Shown: one piece after another, positions 34,935 to 42,734 of the stretch
How positions within the stretch are numbered: position 1 is the first letter of the stretch
Layout: each line of letters opens with the position of its first letter
Assembly (NCBI GenBank): GCA_001464475.1
Contig: LNDX01000008.1
Span: forward strand, 1 to 64,000
Source of the DNA: Flavobacteriaceae bacterium Ga0077528
GTDB taxonomy: Bacteria; Bacteroidota; Bacteroidia; Flavobacteriales; Flavobacteriaceae
Length of the DNA stretch: 64,000 nt
Reading direction: 5' to 3'
Translations under genes and position numbers: made by a program
The notes under the pieces: generated by a model
What the model was told of the DNA's origin: nothing
Databases searched by the model: none
What the model saw: the letters and a program-made list of their open reading frames with translations, nothing else

Positions 34935-34960
34935 TCAGTTCGACAAGCTCAGCGTAACAG
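34935..34960. repeat. TTCGACAAGCTCAG-type intergenic repeat
   Basis: The queD-idi spacer contains TTCGACAAGCTCAG followed by CGTAACAG. I recall this word, usually followed by TGACA, as a frequent dispersed intergenic repeat in Bacteroidota and other bacteria. Next to it (34902-34933) GATTAAGGATT, GCGATTAAAGGATT and GAGGATT form an imperfect tandem repeat. Confidence 0.5.
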
Positions 34961-34963
34961 AAA

Positions 34964-35491
34964 TTATAATTTATGGTCTTCTAAATAGTGGTAAAACTCA
35001 TCAAAAATTATTTTAAACCAAACTGTATAAATATCAGGATTTTGAATCATATCGTCTTTGATATCCTCAATGGTCATCCATTTCCAACTTTCTACTTCTT
35101 CACAATTGATGTTTGGTTCTTCATTGGAATATCCAATCATAACATGATCTAGTTCGTGTTCGGTTAAACCGTTATCAAATGGAGCTTTGTAGATGAAATG
35201 AAATAATTCCTTCAATTCAGTTTTGAAACCCATTTCTTCATATAAACGACGTTTTCCGGCTTCAATATTAGTTTCTCCAGCACGTTGGTGACTGCAACAA
35301 GTGTTTGTCCAAAGTAAAGGCGAATGATATTTGTGATGTGCACGTTGCTGTAACATGACTTCATTTTTATCATTTAAAACAAATACCGAAAACGCACGAT
35401 GCAAAACTGCTTTTTCGTGAGCTTCGAGTTTGTTCATCAAACCAATAGGTTCGTCTTTTTCGTTAACTAAAATTACTTGTTCTTCTTTCAT
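34964..35491 (-). CDS. idi: Isopentenyl-diphosphate delta-isomerase, type 1
   Basis: Interconverts IPP and DMAPP for isoprenoid synthesis. A 175-residue Nudix-fold enzyme with the catalytic Cys in TNTCCSHQRAGE, the Nudix-like Glu motif RRLYEEMGF and the C-terminal VESWKWM. Type 1 enzymes bind Mn/Mg through His residues (RAFSVFVLN and HHKYHSPLLW region). It has a −7 box TATTTTTG on the minus strand at 35509-35516. Confidence 0.95.
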   Translation of the reverse strand: MKEEQVILVNEKDEPIGLMNKLEAHEKAVLHRAFSVFVLNDKNEVMLQQRAHHKYHSPLLWTNTCCSHQRAGETNIEAGKRRLYEEMGFKTELKELFHFIYKAPFDNGLTEHELDHVMIGYSNEEPNINCEEVESWKWMTIEDIKDDMIQNPDIYTVWFKIIFDEFYHYLEDHKL

Positions 35492-35626
35492 AGATTTTTT
35501 ATGATGGTCAAAAATACGAAAAAAGAATTGCTTGAGAAGTGATTTTGGAGTTTGTGAAAAGTTTAACGTGTGTTTATATTTTGTATTTTTATAAAATAAA
35601 CTTAACTTTTTATAGTTAGAATAAAT

Positions 35627-36646
35627 ATGAAGGTAAAAATTTACATTTTATTACTATTTCCAATTGTAACTTTTTCTCAACTTTCTGAAAAGGTAAATGT
35701 TGTTTACAAAGAACTTATGCAAAAAAATCAAATAGAAAGTCAAGCCATAGGTTATAGCGGTGAAGAAAGTAGTACTTATAAAATGTATAAAGAATTAGAT
35801 TCAATAGCTAATGAAGAAGAGATTCTATATATGATAGAAAATGGGAATGAGGTTATTAAAGGTTATTTATCATTAGCACTTGTCGACAGAAAATCAGAAA
35901 AATTAATTCAATTATTCTCCAAGTATCTAACAGAAGATAAAATCTTAAAAATTCAAAACGGTTGTGTTGGCTATAATTCTACTACTGCTAGTGAATTATA
36001 TACTTACGTATTTTATCAAAAAGGAAAGATTGAAGAAATTGACAATTACAAAAATGCATCCGATGAAATGAAAGTTACTTTAAAAGAGTATTACGATAAT
36101 GATTTTGATAATTTCTACAATACAAAATGGACAAAAAAAGAAGTTGATAGTGTTTTAAATCAATTCAATGAAATGGTTCTAACAAATGATTCCACATTAT
36201 CTCAAACCATTAGTTTAATCTTTAGACTAAATGATTATAGATTAAATAACTATGAAAGAGTAAAATATTTTGCAAATAAATACCCTTCAAGAGAAACATT
36301 AGCTACGTTAGCTAATTTTCAAAATAAAGATGATTTAGAATTATTTCATCAAAACATTGATATTTCGTTTTTAGCAATTTCAAAATTTCCAGATGAATCC
36401 TTTATTAAAACTCTTCAAAACAAAGAAAACGAAAATTTAGAAAATTTAGATTATTACGAAGCTATCTCATCTATTTGTGCTGACGATATTAACCAAATAA
36501 AGAAAAATATATTTGACAAACTAAGTAAATCTGATAATATGTTTACACAAGAATATGTTCAATATCTTGAAGAAGCATTAAAAAAATATAGTTGTGAATA
36601 TAACTCTCACTTACTATTAGAAATAGAGAAATTCCACAACCGTTAA
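35627..36646 (+). CDS. Exported protein of unknown function
   Basis: A 339-residue protein with a signal peptide (about 1-18, ending TFSQ). The mature part is alpha-helical, rich in Glu, Lys and Asn, with segments that look like irregular helical repeats (for example VIKGYLSLALVDRKSEKLIQLF). No catalytic motif or sorting domain is visible. An internal pair, LFRLNDYRLNNYERVKYFANKYPS and the preceding EEYYDNDFDNFYNTKW-type segment, recalls Bacteroidota proteins annotated only as hypothetical. It stands alone, with its own start region and no clear operon partner. Confidence 0.6.
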   Translation: MKVKIYILLLFPIVTFSQLSEKVNVVYKELMQKNQIESQAIGYSGEESSTYKMYKELDSIANEEEILYMIENGNEVIKGYLSLALVDRKSEKLIQLFSKYLTEDKILKIQNGCVGYNSTTASELYTYVFYQKGKIEEIDNYKNASDEMKVTLKEYYDNDFDNFYNTKWTKKEVDSVLNQFNEMVLTNDSTLSQTISLIFRLNDYRLNNYERVKYFANKYPSRETLATLANFQNKDDLELFHQNIDISFLAISKFPDESFIKTLQNKENENLENLDYYEAISSICADDINQIKKNIFDKLSKSDNMFTQEYVQYLEEALKKYSCEYNSHLLLEIEKFHNR

Positions 36647-36685
36647 ACTTTCCTTAAATCATCTCAATTTGTAATCTGTAAGACA

Positions 36686-36714
36686 TTTTGCAACGTACTT
36701 CTATTGTAAATTTG
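36686..36714 (+). promoter_or_regulatory. msrBA promoter
   Basis: TTTTG (36686-36690), a 16-base spacer and TAAATTTG (36707-36714). The msrBA ATG follows 22 bases later. Confidence 0.5.
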
Positions 36715-36736
36715 TACATCAATTAATTTAATTGTT

Positions 36737-37831
36737 ATGAAAAAAATAATCACATTTTTGTTTTTGATTCCTTTGCTTACGCTAACGGCTTGTGGGCAAT
36801 CAAACAAAAAAAATTCAAAAAAAGAAACTTCAGCTATGGAAAATGTAATTAGTAAACCCGAAAATCCTTACTATTCAAATACGGATACTAAGAAACTAAA
36901 TGTTTCAAATGCCGAATGGAAAAAAGTTTTATCACCTGATTTGTATGCTGTAGCGAGAGAAGCAGATACCGAAAGAGCTTTTACAGGAACCATGTGGAAT
37001 GATGAAACCAAAGGAACCTATTATTGTGCTGCATGTGGATACAAACTATTCAAATCCAATCAAAAGTTTACAAGTAGTTGCGGATGGCCTAGCTTTTTTG
37101 AACAAGAAAACAAAGAAAGCATCACTTTTAAAGATGATAATTCTTATGGAATGAGAAGAATTGAAGCCAATTGCGGACGATGTGATTCGCACTTAGGACA
37201 TTTATTTGACGATGGTCCAGAGCCAACAGGTAAAAGATATTGTATGAATGCTATTTCGCTAGATTTTGTTCCAGATGGTGTAGCTGTAAATTCTGCAAAT
37301 CTAGAAACTATTGTTCTTGGTGGTGGTTGTTTTTGGTGTGTAGAAGCCGTTTATCAAAACCTGGAAGGTGTGAAAAGCGTTTACTCTGGTTATGCAGGAG
37401 GAATGGTAGAAGATCCAAGTTATGAGCAAGTTTGCACTGGTAGAACTGGCGCTGCTGAAGTTGTGGAAATCACTTACGATAAAACTAAAACTAACTTAGA
37501 TGAAATCTTTCAAGTGTTTTTTACCGTTCACGACCCGACAACGCTAAATCGTCAAGGCGCTGATTCAGGAACACAATACCGTTCGGTAATTTTTTATAAA
37601 AACGAAAACGAGAAAAAAGCGGCTCAAAATTTGATTGCTGAATTGAATGAAAAAGTATTTGCGAATAAAATTGTAACGACTTTAGAACCTTTGAAAAAGT
37701 TCTACAAAGCAGAAGAATATCACCAAGGTTATTATGAAAACAACAAAGACAAACCTTATTGCCAAATGGTAATTCAACCCAAAATTGAAAAATTTGAAAA
37801 GGTTTTTAAAGATAGATTGAAAAAGAACTAA
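36737..37831 (+). CDS. Lipoprotein methionine sulfoxide reductase, MsrB-MsrA fusion
   Basis: A 364-residue protein that repairs oxidised methionine in exported proteins. The signal ends in a lipobox (TLTAC, Cys19). The MsrB domain (about 57-180) has zinc cysteines 97, 100, 146 and 149, a probable resolving Cys115 (SSCGWPSF) and catalytic Cys169 (RYCMN). The MsrA domain (about 190-355) has catalytic Cys198 in GGGCFWCVE. So one membrane-anchored protein handles both R and S sulfoxides in the envelope. The B-A order is the reverse of the Neisseria fusion. A terminator follows at 37845. Confidence 0.94.
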   Translation: MKKIITFLFLIPLLTLTACGQSNKKNSKKETSAMENVISKPENPYYSNTDTKKLNVSNAEWKKVLSPDLYAVAREADTERAFTGTMWNDETKGTYYCAACGYKLFKSNQKFTSSCGWPSFFEQENKESITFKDDNSYGMRRIEANCGRCDSHLGHLFDDGPEPTGKRYCMNAISLDFVPDGVAVNSANLETIVLGGGCFWCVEAVYQNLEGVKSVYSGYAGGMVEDPSYEQVCTGRTGAAEVVEITYDKTKTNLDEIFQVFFTVHDPTTLNRQGADSGTQYRSVIFYKNENEKKAAQNLIAELNEKVFANKIVTTLEPLKKFYKAEEYHQGYYENNKDKPYCQMVIQPKIEKFEKVFKDRLKKN

Positions 37832-37844
37832 TTGCTAATTAAAG

Positions 37845-37873
37845 AACCGCTTGTGAAAATAAGCGGTTTTTTT
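37845..37873. terminator. msrBA terminator
   Basis: AACCGCTT and AAGCGGTT pair around an 8-base loop, followed by a T-run. It lies between converging genes; its 3' end touches the stop codon of the minus-strand gene. Confidence 0.8.
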
Positions 37874-39716
37874 ATTTATGATTGACTGAATTGAAAGTAA
37901 AATTTGAACTTATTGATCTTTTCTGAACTTCATCCATTGCACTTAAATTTACAAAAAAGATATCATCTTCTTCTGTGTTGATAGTTACATTAAATTCGAT
38001 TATTTTACAATTATCACATTTCTTGTCAAACAACTCTTGAAACGAAATAGTTGCTCCTAATTTATTGTAAAAAGTATAGGTTTCATTGGCACTATCTTCG
38101 TCATAATCATATAAAATATGTGCAAATTTTACTCCATCATTATAAAAGAATGTTTTCTCTTTAACGCCTTCATCATACCTAATTGACTTAAATAATTTTC
38201 CGTTGTTGTAGTAATAATTCCATATACCAATTTCTTGTCCAGAGTTATAACTTCCTACTACTTTTGGTTTTCCACTTTCAAAATTCTGAAGATATTTTCC
38301 CTGCTTTTGACTATCAAAATACTCGGTTAATTCCTTTACAATACCGTTTTCAAAATAGACAATATCTTTTCCTATTTGATACCCATTACTGTCTTTTTCT
38401 TTGGACTTATAGAGCTTTCCATTTTCAAAATACTCTTGTTCCAAGCCAATTTTCATTCCATTGCGATAAGTACATTTATATTTAATTGTATTTGCTTCGT
38501 CGTTAAAATATTCAATAAATTCACCGTGCAATTTATCTTCATTATAATTGGCAATTTGACTTAATTTACCATTTTCATAAAAGGTTTTCCATTGACCTGT
38601 TTTATAGGTTCTTTCATAAAAATCATCTGGTCTAGTACTACTTCTATTAATCTTTGCGATGTAATAATTTTCTAATTTCTCAATTTGACCTGAATTGAAA
38701 TAGTAGGTATGAATACTATCTTTAAAATTGCCTCTATCACTAGTTTTTACGTAATTCCCAATAAATTTAATAGCACCATCTTCATAATAGGATTTCCACT
38801 TTCCTATTTTTTCGCTTTTAAAATAAGTTCCTTTTTCTGCTAAAGTACCATTCAAATAAAAAGACTCAAAATCGCCATCACGATGACCATTTTTATGTTT
38901 CACTTTTTCAATTATGTCACCATTATATACTACGGAATTAACCATTTTATGTTTTTCGTAATTTGAATCACTTTTTAAGGTTCCATATTCATCAAAATCT
39001 TTGATATTCTTATAAGTATTATCTTCGTTATATTCAATGATTTTCTTGCGTTTTCCTTGCTCTGTAAATGTTTCTTCTTTAACTATTTTATGGTTTTTTA
39101 TATAATTTCTAGACTTTATAGTGTCATTTGGATATATGGAATAATTAACGCCATTTCCATTTTTATCAACATCAGAAAAAAAGTTTTTCTTGCCGTTTTC
39201 ATAGTAGGATTCTGTTGTTTTTACATTTCCTTTTTTATCTAAAACTACTCTTCTTCTAATTTGACCTGAATCGTAATAATAAACACTTTCACCCACAAGT
39301 TTACCGTTATCCCATTCTTCCTTAACAGTCAATACCCCATTCTTGTTGTAACCGACAACTTTTCCATCTTTAACTCCATTTTTATTACGAGAAGAAGATT
39401 CTAATTTTCCGTCTATATAATAGGTTCGACTAATTCCGTGACAAACATCATTAACACATTCTAACTCGTTTCTCAATTGACCATTAGAAAAATAGTCTTT
39501 CTGTATGCCTTGTCGTTTTCCGAAAATATAATTGGCATAAGACCTAACGTTACCATTTTCGTAGTAGGTAATGTATTCACCATTTTTCTTTCCGTCGACA
39601 TATGTACCAACTTCTTTGGGTTTGCCATTACTATACAATTGATTTACATGTTCAACTTGAGCAAAACCAATTTGAAAAGAAAAAACTATTAAAATTAAAA
39701 TGATGAAATTCTTCAT
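37872..39716 (-). CDS. Exported YwqK/MORN-2-like repeat protein
   Basis: A 614-residue protein with a signal peptide (about 1-19, ending GFAQ). It is built from about twenty 20-25-residue repeats of the type YYENGxLxxxxxYxxGKxxGxxxxY, for example GTYVDGKKNGEYITYYENGN. This is the MORN-2/YwqK pattern, often labelled toxin-antitoxin YwqK family antitoxin. That label rests on weak evidence; nothing here points to a toxin. The solenoid is probably a periplasmic or surface binding protein. The C-terminal 90 residues lack the repeat and hold a CDNC motif. It is 10 bases downstream of the FAD oxidoreductase gene, same strand. Confidence 0.75.
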   Translation of the reverse strand: MKNFIILILIVFSFQIGFAQVEHVNQLYSNGKPKEVGTYVDGKKNGEYITYYENGNVRSYANYIFGKRQGIQKDYFSNGQLRNELECVNDVCHGISRTYYIDGKLESSSRNKNGVKDGKVVGYNKNGVLTVKEEWDNGKLVGESVYYYDSGQIRRRVVLDKKGNVKTTESYYENGKKNFFSDVDKNGNGVNYSIYPNDTIKSRNYIKNHKIVKEETFTEQGKRKKIIEYNEDNTYKNIKDFDEYGTLKSDSNYEKHKMVNSVVYNGDIIEKVKHKNGHRDGDFESFYLNGTLAEKGTYFKSEKIGKWKSYYEDGAIKFIGNYVKTSDRGNFKDSIHTYYFNSGQIEKLENYYIAKINRSSTRPDDFYERTYKTGQWKTFYENGKLSQIANYNEDKLHGEFIEYFNDEANTIKYKCTYRNGMKIGLEQEYFENGKLYKSKEKDSNGYQIGKDIVYFENGIVKELTEYFDSQKQGKYLQNFESGKPKVVGSYNSGQEIGIWNYYYNNGKLFKSIRYDEGVKEKTFFYNDGVKFAHILYDYDEDSANETYTFYNKLGATISFQELFDKKCDNCKIIEFNVTINTEEDDIFFVNLSAMDEVQKRSISSNFTFNSVNHK

Positions 39717-39726
39717 AACCTATTTT

Positions 39727-41292
39727 TTAGAGCATCTTTAAAGTTTTAGCTATTTTTAAAGCACATTTTTCACCATCGATGGCAGCAGAAATAATTCCGC
39801 CTGCATAACCTGCACCCTCGCCACACGGATACAAACCTTTTATTTGAACATGTTCTAAAGTGTCGTTATCTCTCGGAATTCTGACTGGAGATGATGTTCT
39901 GCTTTCAGGTGCATGAAGAATGGCTTCGTTTGTTAAATATCCACGCATTGTTTTTCCAAATTCGTTAAATCCTTCCCTCATAATTTGAGATAGAAATCCT
40001 GGAAAAACTTGTCCCATTTCTACAGAAGTCGTTCCTGGAACATAGGAAGTTTTTGGAATGGAACTCGAAACTTTATTTTGAGTAAAATCAACCATTCGTT
40101 GTGCTGGAACTTTTTGAGTTTGTCCAGCTAAATGCCATGCTTTTTGTTCGATAGCTTTTTGAAATTCCATTCCGGCAAGTGCTCCGAATTTAGCAAAGGG
40201 TTTAAAATCTTCTAATTTCAATTCGACAACTATTCCCGAATTAGCAGTAGCTTGATCACGTTTTGAAGGTGACCAACCATTAGTTACAACTTCGCCTGGA
40301 CTTGTTGCACAAGGAGCAATTACGCCTCCTGGACACATACAAAATGAATACATGCCGCGACCATTGACTTGTTTTACAATAGAATATGGTGATGGCGGTA
40401 AAAATTCACCTCGGAAATCACATGAATATTGAATTTTATCAATCAATTCCTGTGGATGTTCTGCTCTAACTCCTAATGCAAATGGTTTAGCTTCGATGAA
40501 AATTTTCTTTTTATCCAATAGTTCGAAAATATCTCTAGCTGAATGTCCTGTAGCAAGAATAACTTTATTTGCCGAAATAGTATCGCCTTTTTGAGTTACA
40601 ATTCCTTGAATTTCATTATTTTTTATAATGAAATCCGTTACGCGAGTTTCAAACAAAACCTTTCCGCCACATTCAATAATTTTCTCACGAATGTCTTGAA
40701 TAATTTGTGGTAGTTTATTAGTTCCGATGTGTGGATGCGCTTCAACCAAAATATCATCAGAAGCTCCAAAACCTACTAATAATCTCAAAATTCTGTCAAC
40801 ATCACCACGTTTTTTGGAACGCGTGTATAATTTTCCGTCAGAATAAGTTCCTGCGCCACCTTCACCAAAACAGTAATTGGAATCCTCATTAACAATATGG
40901 TCAACGTTTATGGCTTTCAAATCTCTTCTTCTACCACGAACGTCTTTTCCTCTTTCAATTACAATAGGTTTTAAACCAAGTTCTACAAGTTGTAAAGCTG
41001 CGAAAAGTCCAGCTGGACCAGCACCAACAATTATTACTTCTTGTGAATTAGATACATTTTTATATTCTGGAAGTTCAATTTTTTGTTCAATAAAATCTTC
41101 ACCTTTAAAAAAAACGGTTGCTTTTATATTGAATTTGATAGCTTTTTGACGAGCATCAATGGAACGTTTTAAAACCACAACCTTTTGAATTTCCTTCACA
41201 GAAGTATTTAATAATCTTGCAACATGTTCTTTAATTAATGATTCGTTGTGAGCTACTTCTGGTGAGACTTGAGTTTGAATTTCGCGAGGCAT
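39727..41292 (-). CDS. FAD-dependent oxidoreductase (COG2509 type)
   Basis: I start it at ATG 41292 (MPREIQTQV, 521 residues) because the −7 box TACTTTTG (41309-41316) lies inside the 17-residue extension to 41343. After an alpha/beta N-terminal domain, the Rossmann motif VIIVGAGPAGLFAALQL binds FAD; RRRDLKAINV, YCFGEGGAGTYSDGKLYTR and the C-terminal GLYPCGEGAGYAGGIISAA are conserved in this family of uncharacterised FAD dehydrogenases. It is a cytoplasmic flavoprotein with unknown substrate. Its long CMCPGGVIAP stretch is also typical. Confidence 0.85.
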   Translation of the reverse strand: MPREIQTQVSPEVAHNESLIKEHVARLLNTSVKEIQKVVVLKRSIDARQKAIKFNIKATVFFKGEDFIEQKIELPEYKNVSNSQEVIIVGAGPAGLFAALQLVELGLKPIVIERGKDVRGRRRDLKAINVDHIVNEDSNYCFGEGGAGTYSDGKLYTRSKKRGDVDRILRLLVGFGASDDILVEAHPHIGTNKLPQIIQDIREKIIECGGKVLFETRVTDFIIKNNEIQGIVTQKGDTISANKVILATGHSARDIFELLDKKKIFIEAKPFALGVRAEHPQELIDKIQYSCDFRGEFLPPSPYSIVKQVNGRGMYSFCMCPGGVIAPCATSPGEVVTNGWSPSKRDQATANSGIVVELKLEDFKPFAKFGALAGMEFQKAIEQKAWHLAGQTQKVPAQRMVDFTQNKVSSSIPKTSYVPGTTSVEMGQVFPGFLSQIMREGFNEFGKTMRGYLTNEAILHAPESRTSSPVRIPRDNDTLEHVQIKGLYPCGEGAGYAGGIISAAIDGEKCALKIAKTLKML

Positions 41293-41308
41293 AAAGGTAA
41301 TTTTTTGA

Positions 41309-41316
41309 CAAAAGTA
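41309..41316 (-). promoter_or_regulatory. −7 box of the FAD oxidoreductase gene
   Basis: On the minus strand TACTTTTG matches TAnnTTTG, 16 bases before ATG 41292. It overlaps the extreme 3' region of the upstream DUF2891 gene spacer. Confidence 0.45.
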
Positions 41317-41326
41317 ATCAAATGAA

Positions 41327-42379
41327 TTATTTTTTTTCTTCAAATGCTCTTAAAGCAAAGGAAGCTAACCAATGTTCTCCTTCATAATTTCCATCTACAA
41401 TTGAAGGCAAAGAAAAATTTAAATGAATATCGGCAACTTTTTTTAGATGCGAAAACTCTTTAGGATATTGATTGATAAGGTAATAAAGATTCCATGCTCT
41501 ACTAAAATTTAATCCGTCTAGATGTACCAAATGTCCATCAGTTCTATCAGAAACTTTGGCAGTTTCAATAGTAAACTTTTTACTAAACAACTGCGGAGCA
41601 AACTTTTTTAACCAAACAATGAACTCATTTTTTGGTAAAACACGTTGCATAAGTGCCATTTCTTCAAAACAAGGAGAAAGAAAATCGGTTCCGCTTGGCT
41701 CCCAACTAAATGGGCAATTTTTATCTGACAAATACAATCGCTTTGCATTGAATTTTATTACATTTTGAAACTCAATATTATTAGAAAAAACAGCATAATC
41801 CCAAGCATAAGTCAAGCCAAAAGCTGAATTAGAATGTGTTCCAACTCGAATTGGATATAGTAGTTTTGGTAAAAACTCTATATATCTTTCAATAATTAAA
41901 TTAGACAAAGGCTTTAAGTTTTGAGCTAGTTCTTTTGCAAATGGATCATCAAAAGTTTCAAGTTCAAGTTGTAATTTCAATAACCAATTCCATCCATAAG
42001 TTCGTTCAAATGATTTTTCATGCTTTTTATTTAAGTAATCTATTTCAGATTGAATATTTTGCTTTGAAAGATTTATTTTTAACTTTTGAATAATCTCATC
42101 TCTTTTTTCAAGATTTGGAAACTTCTTAAGTAAATAAACCAAACTCCAATGACCATGAACAGAAGAATGCCAATCAAAACATCCATAAAAAGTTGGATGA
42201 AGCTCTTTTGGAGATTTTATCTCTGTACTATCAATAAGCATTTGACCTAACTTATTAGGATATTCTTGTTGAAGACATTTTATAGGTAAAGAAGCTAGAT
42301 GGTTTGCATCACTCAAAGTAAGGTTTTGAGCTGAACATGTAATTGAGAAAATAAAAAATACATATTTGAAACATTTCAT
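41327..42379 (-). CDS. Exported DUF2891 family protein
   Basis: I start it at ATG 42379, giving 350 residues with a signal peptide (MKCFKYVFFIFSITCSAQ); the longer frame to 42445 would bury that signal and run into the opposite gene. Conserved DUF2891 motifs are HPTFYGCFDWHSSVHGHWSLVYLLKKFPN, YGWNWLLKLQLEL, VGTHSNSAFGLTYAWDYA and EPSGTDFLSPCFEEMALM (quoted in part). The His/Asp/Glu-rich (alpha/alpha)-barrel-like pattern suggests a glycan or peptidoglycan enzyme, but no activity is known to me. It probably acts in the periplasm. Confidence 0.8.
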   Translation of the reverse strand: MKCFKYVFFIFSITCSAQNLTLSDANHLASLPIKCLQQEYPNKLGQMLIDSTEIKSPKELHPTFYGCFDWHSSVHGHWSLVYLLKKFPNLEKRDEIIQKLKINLSKQNIQSEIDYLNKKHEKSFERTYGWNWLLKLQLELETFDDPFAKELAQNLKPLSNLIIERYIEFLPKLLYPIRVGTHSNSAFGLTYAWDYAVFSNNIEFQNVIKFNAKRLYLSDKNCPFSWEPSGTDFLSPCFEEMALMQRVLPKNEFIVWLKKFAPQLFSKKFTIETAKVSDRTDGHLVHLDGLNFSRAWNLYYLINQYPKEFSHLKKVADIHLNFSLPSIVDGNYEGEHWLASFALRAFEEKK

Positions 42380-42411
42380 AATCTTGAATTTCTTCAAATT
42401 TAATAAAAAGT

Positions 42412-42419
42412 TATCTTTG
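42412..42419 (+). promoter_or_regulatory. −7 box of the 78-residue protein gene
   Basis: TATCTTTG is a perfect TAnnTTTG match 19 bases before the ATG at 42439. Confidence 0.5.
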
Positions 42420-42438
42420 ACATTCAATTTTATTAAAG

Positions 42439-42675
42439 ATGTCAAGAAAAATAAAACTTATATGGGATTTTCGTGGTGAAGTTGCAGCAAAAACAGCTGA
42501 ACATCACGAAATTCATTTGAAAGAATATATTGCAATAGAAAAACTACCAATTAACATCACTGGATTTGAAGTTTTAAACGATATGTATGCCATAGCATTT
42601 ATGGTAGTTACTGAAGAAAATATGATTCAAGTTCGTGATGCTTTGAAACCGCATCGAGGAGAATTGTTTGAGTAG
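42439..42675 (+). CDS. Conserved hypothetical protein (78 residues)
   Basis: A small soluble protein of 78 residues, starting MSRKIKLIWDFRG and ending KPHRGELFE. The pattern (beta strand, long helix with EHHEIHLKEYI, then two strands with FEVLNDMYAIAFMVV) suggests a ferredoxin-like alpha/beta fold. I recognise it as a conserved unnamed flavobacterial protein. It is divergent from the DUF2891 gene and convergent with recQ, from which it is separated by a long inverted repeat. Confidence 0.75.
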   Translation: MSRKIKLIWDFRGEVAAKTAEHHEIHLKEYIAIEKLPINITGFEVLNDMYAIAFMVVTEENMIQVRDALKPHRGELFE

Positions 42676-42733
42676 TTTTCAGTCGCAGTCACAGTTTTCA
42701 GATTCGTGTGACTGAAAACTGTGACTGAAAACT
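42674..42733. repeat. Long CAGT-rich inverted repeat (possible bidirectional terminator)
   Basis: Left arm 42674-42701 and right arm 42712-42733 pair over 22 bases, with a 6-base GCAGTC insertion in the left arm; the inner 14 bases (GTCACAGTTTTCAG / CTGAAAACTGTGAC) are perfect. The loop is 10 bases. It fills the gap between two converging genes. There is no long T-run, so termination is possible but not typical. Confidence 0.7.
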
Positions 42734-42734
42734 T

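Noticed and set aside
34935..34960. Attachment site or mobile element end at the TTCGACAAGCTCAG repeat
   Set aside because: No integrase, target duplication or inserted genes are next to it; it looks like an ordinary dispersed intergenic repeat.
37872..39716. A toxin-antitoxin system because of the YwqK-like repeats
   Set aside because: The repeats alone do not show an antitoxin. The protein is exported and no toxin gene is adjacent.
41293..41343. N-terminal extension of the FAD oxidoreductase
   Set aside because: A TACTTTTG −7 box lies inside it and the added residues do not look like the family.
42380..42445. N-terminal extension of the DUF2891 protein
   Set aside because: It would place 22 residues before a clear signal peptide and overlap the divergent gene at 42439.
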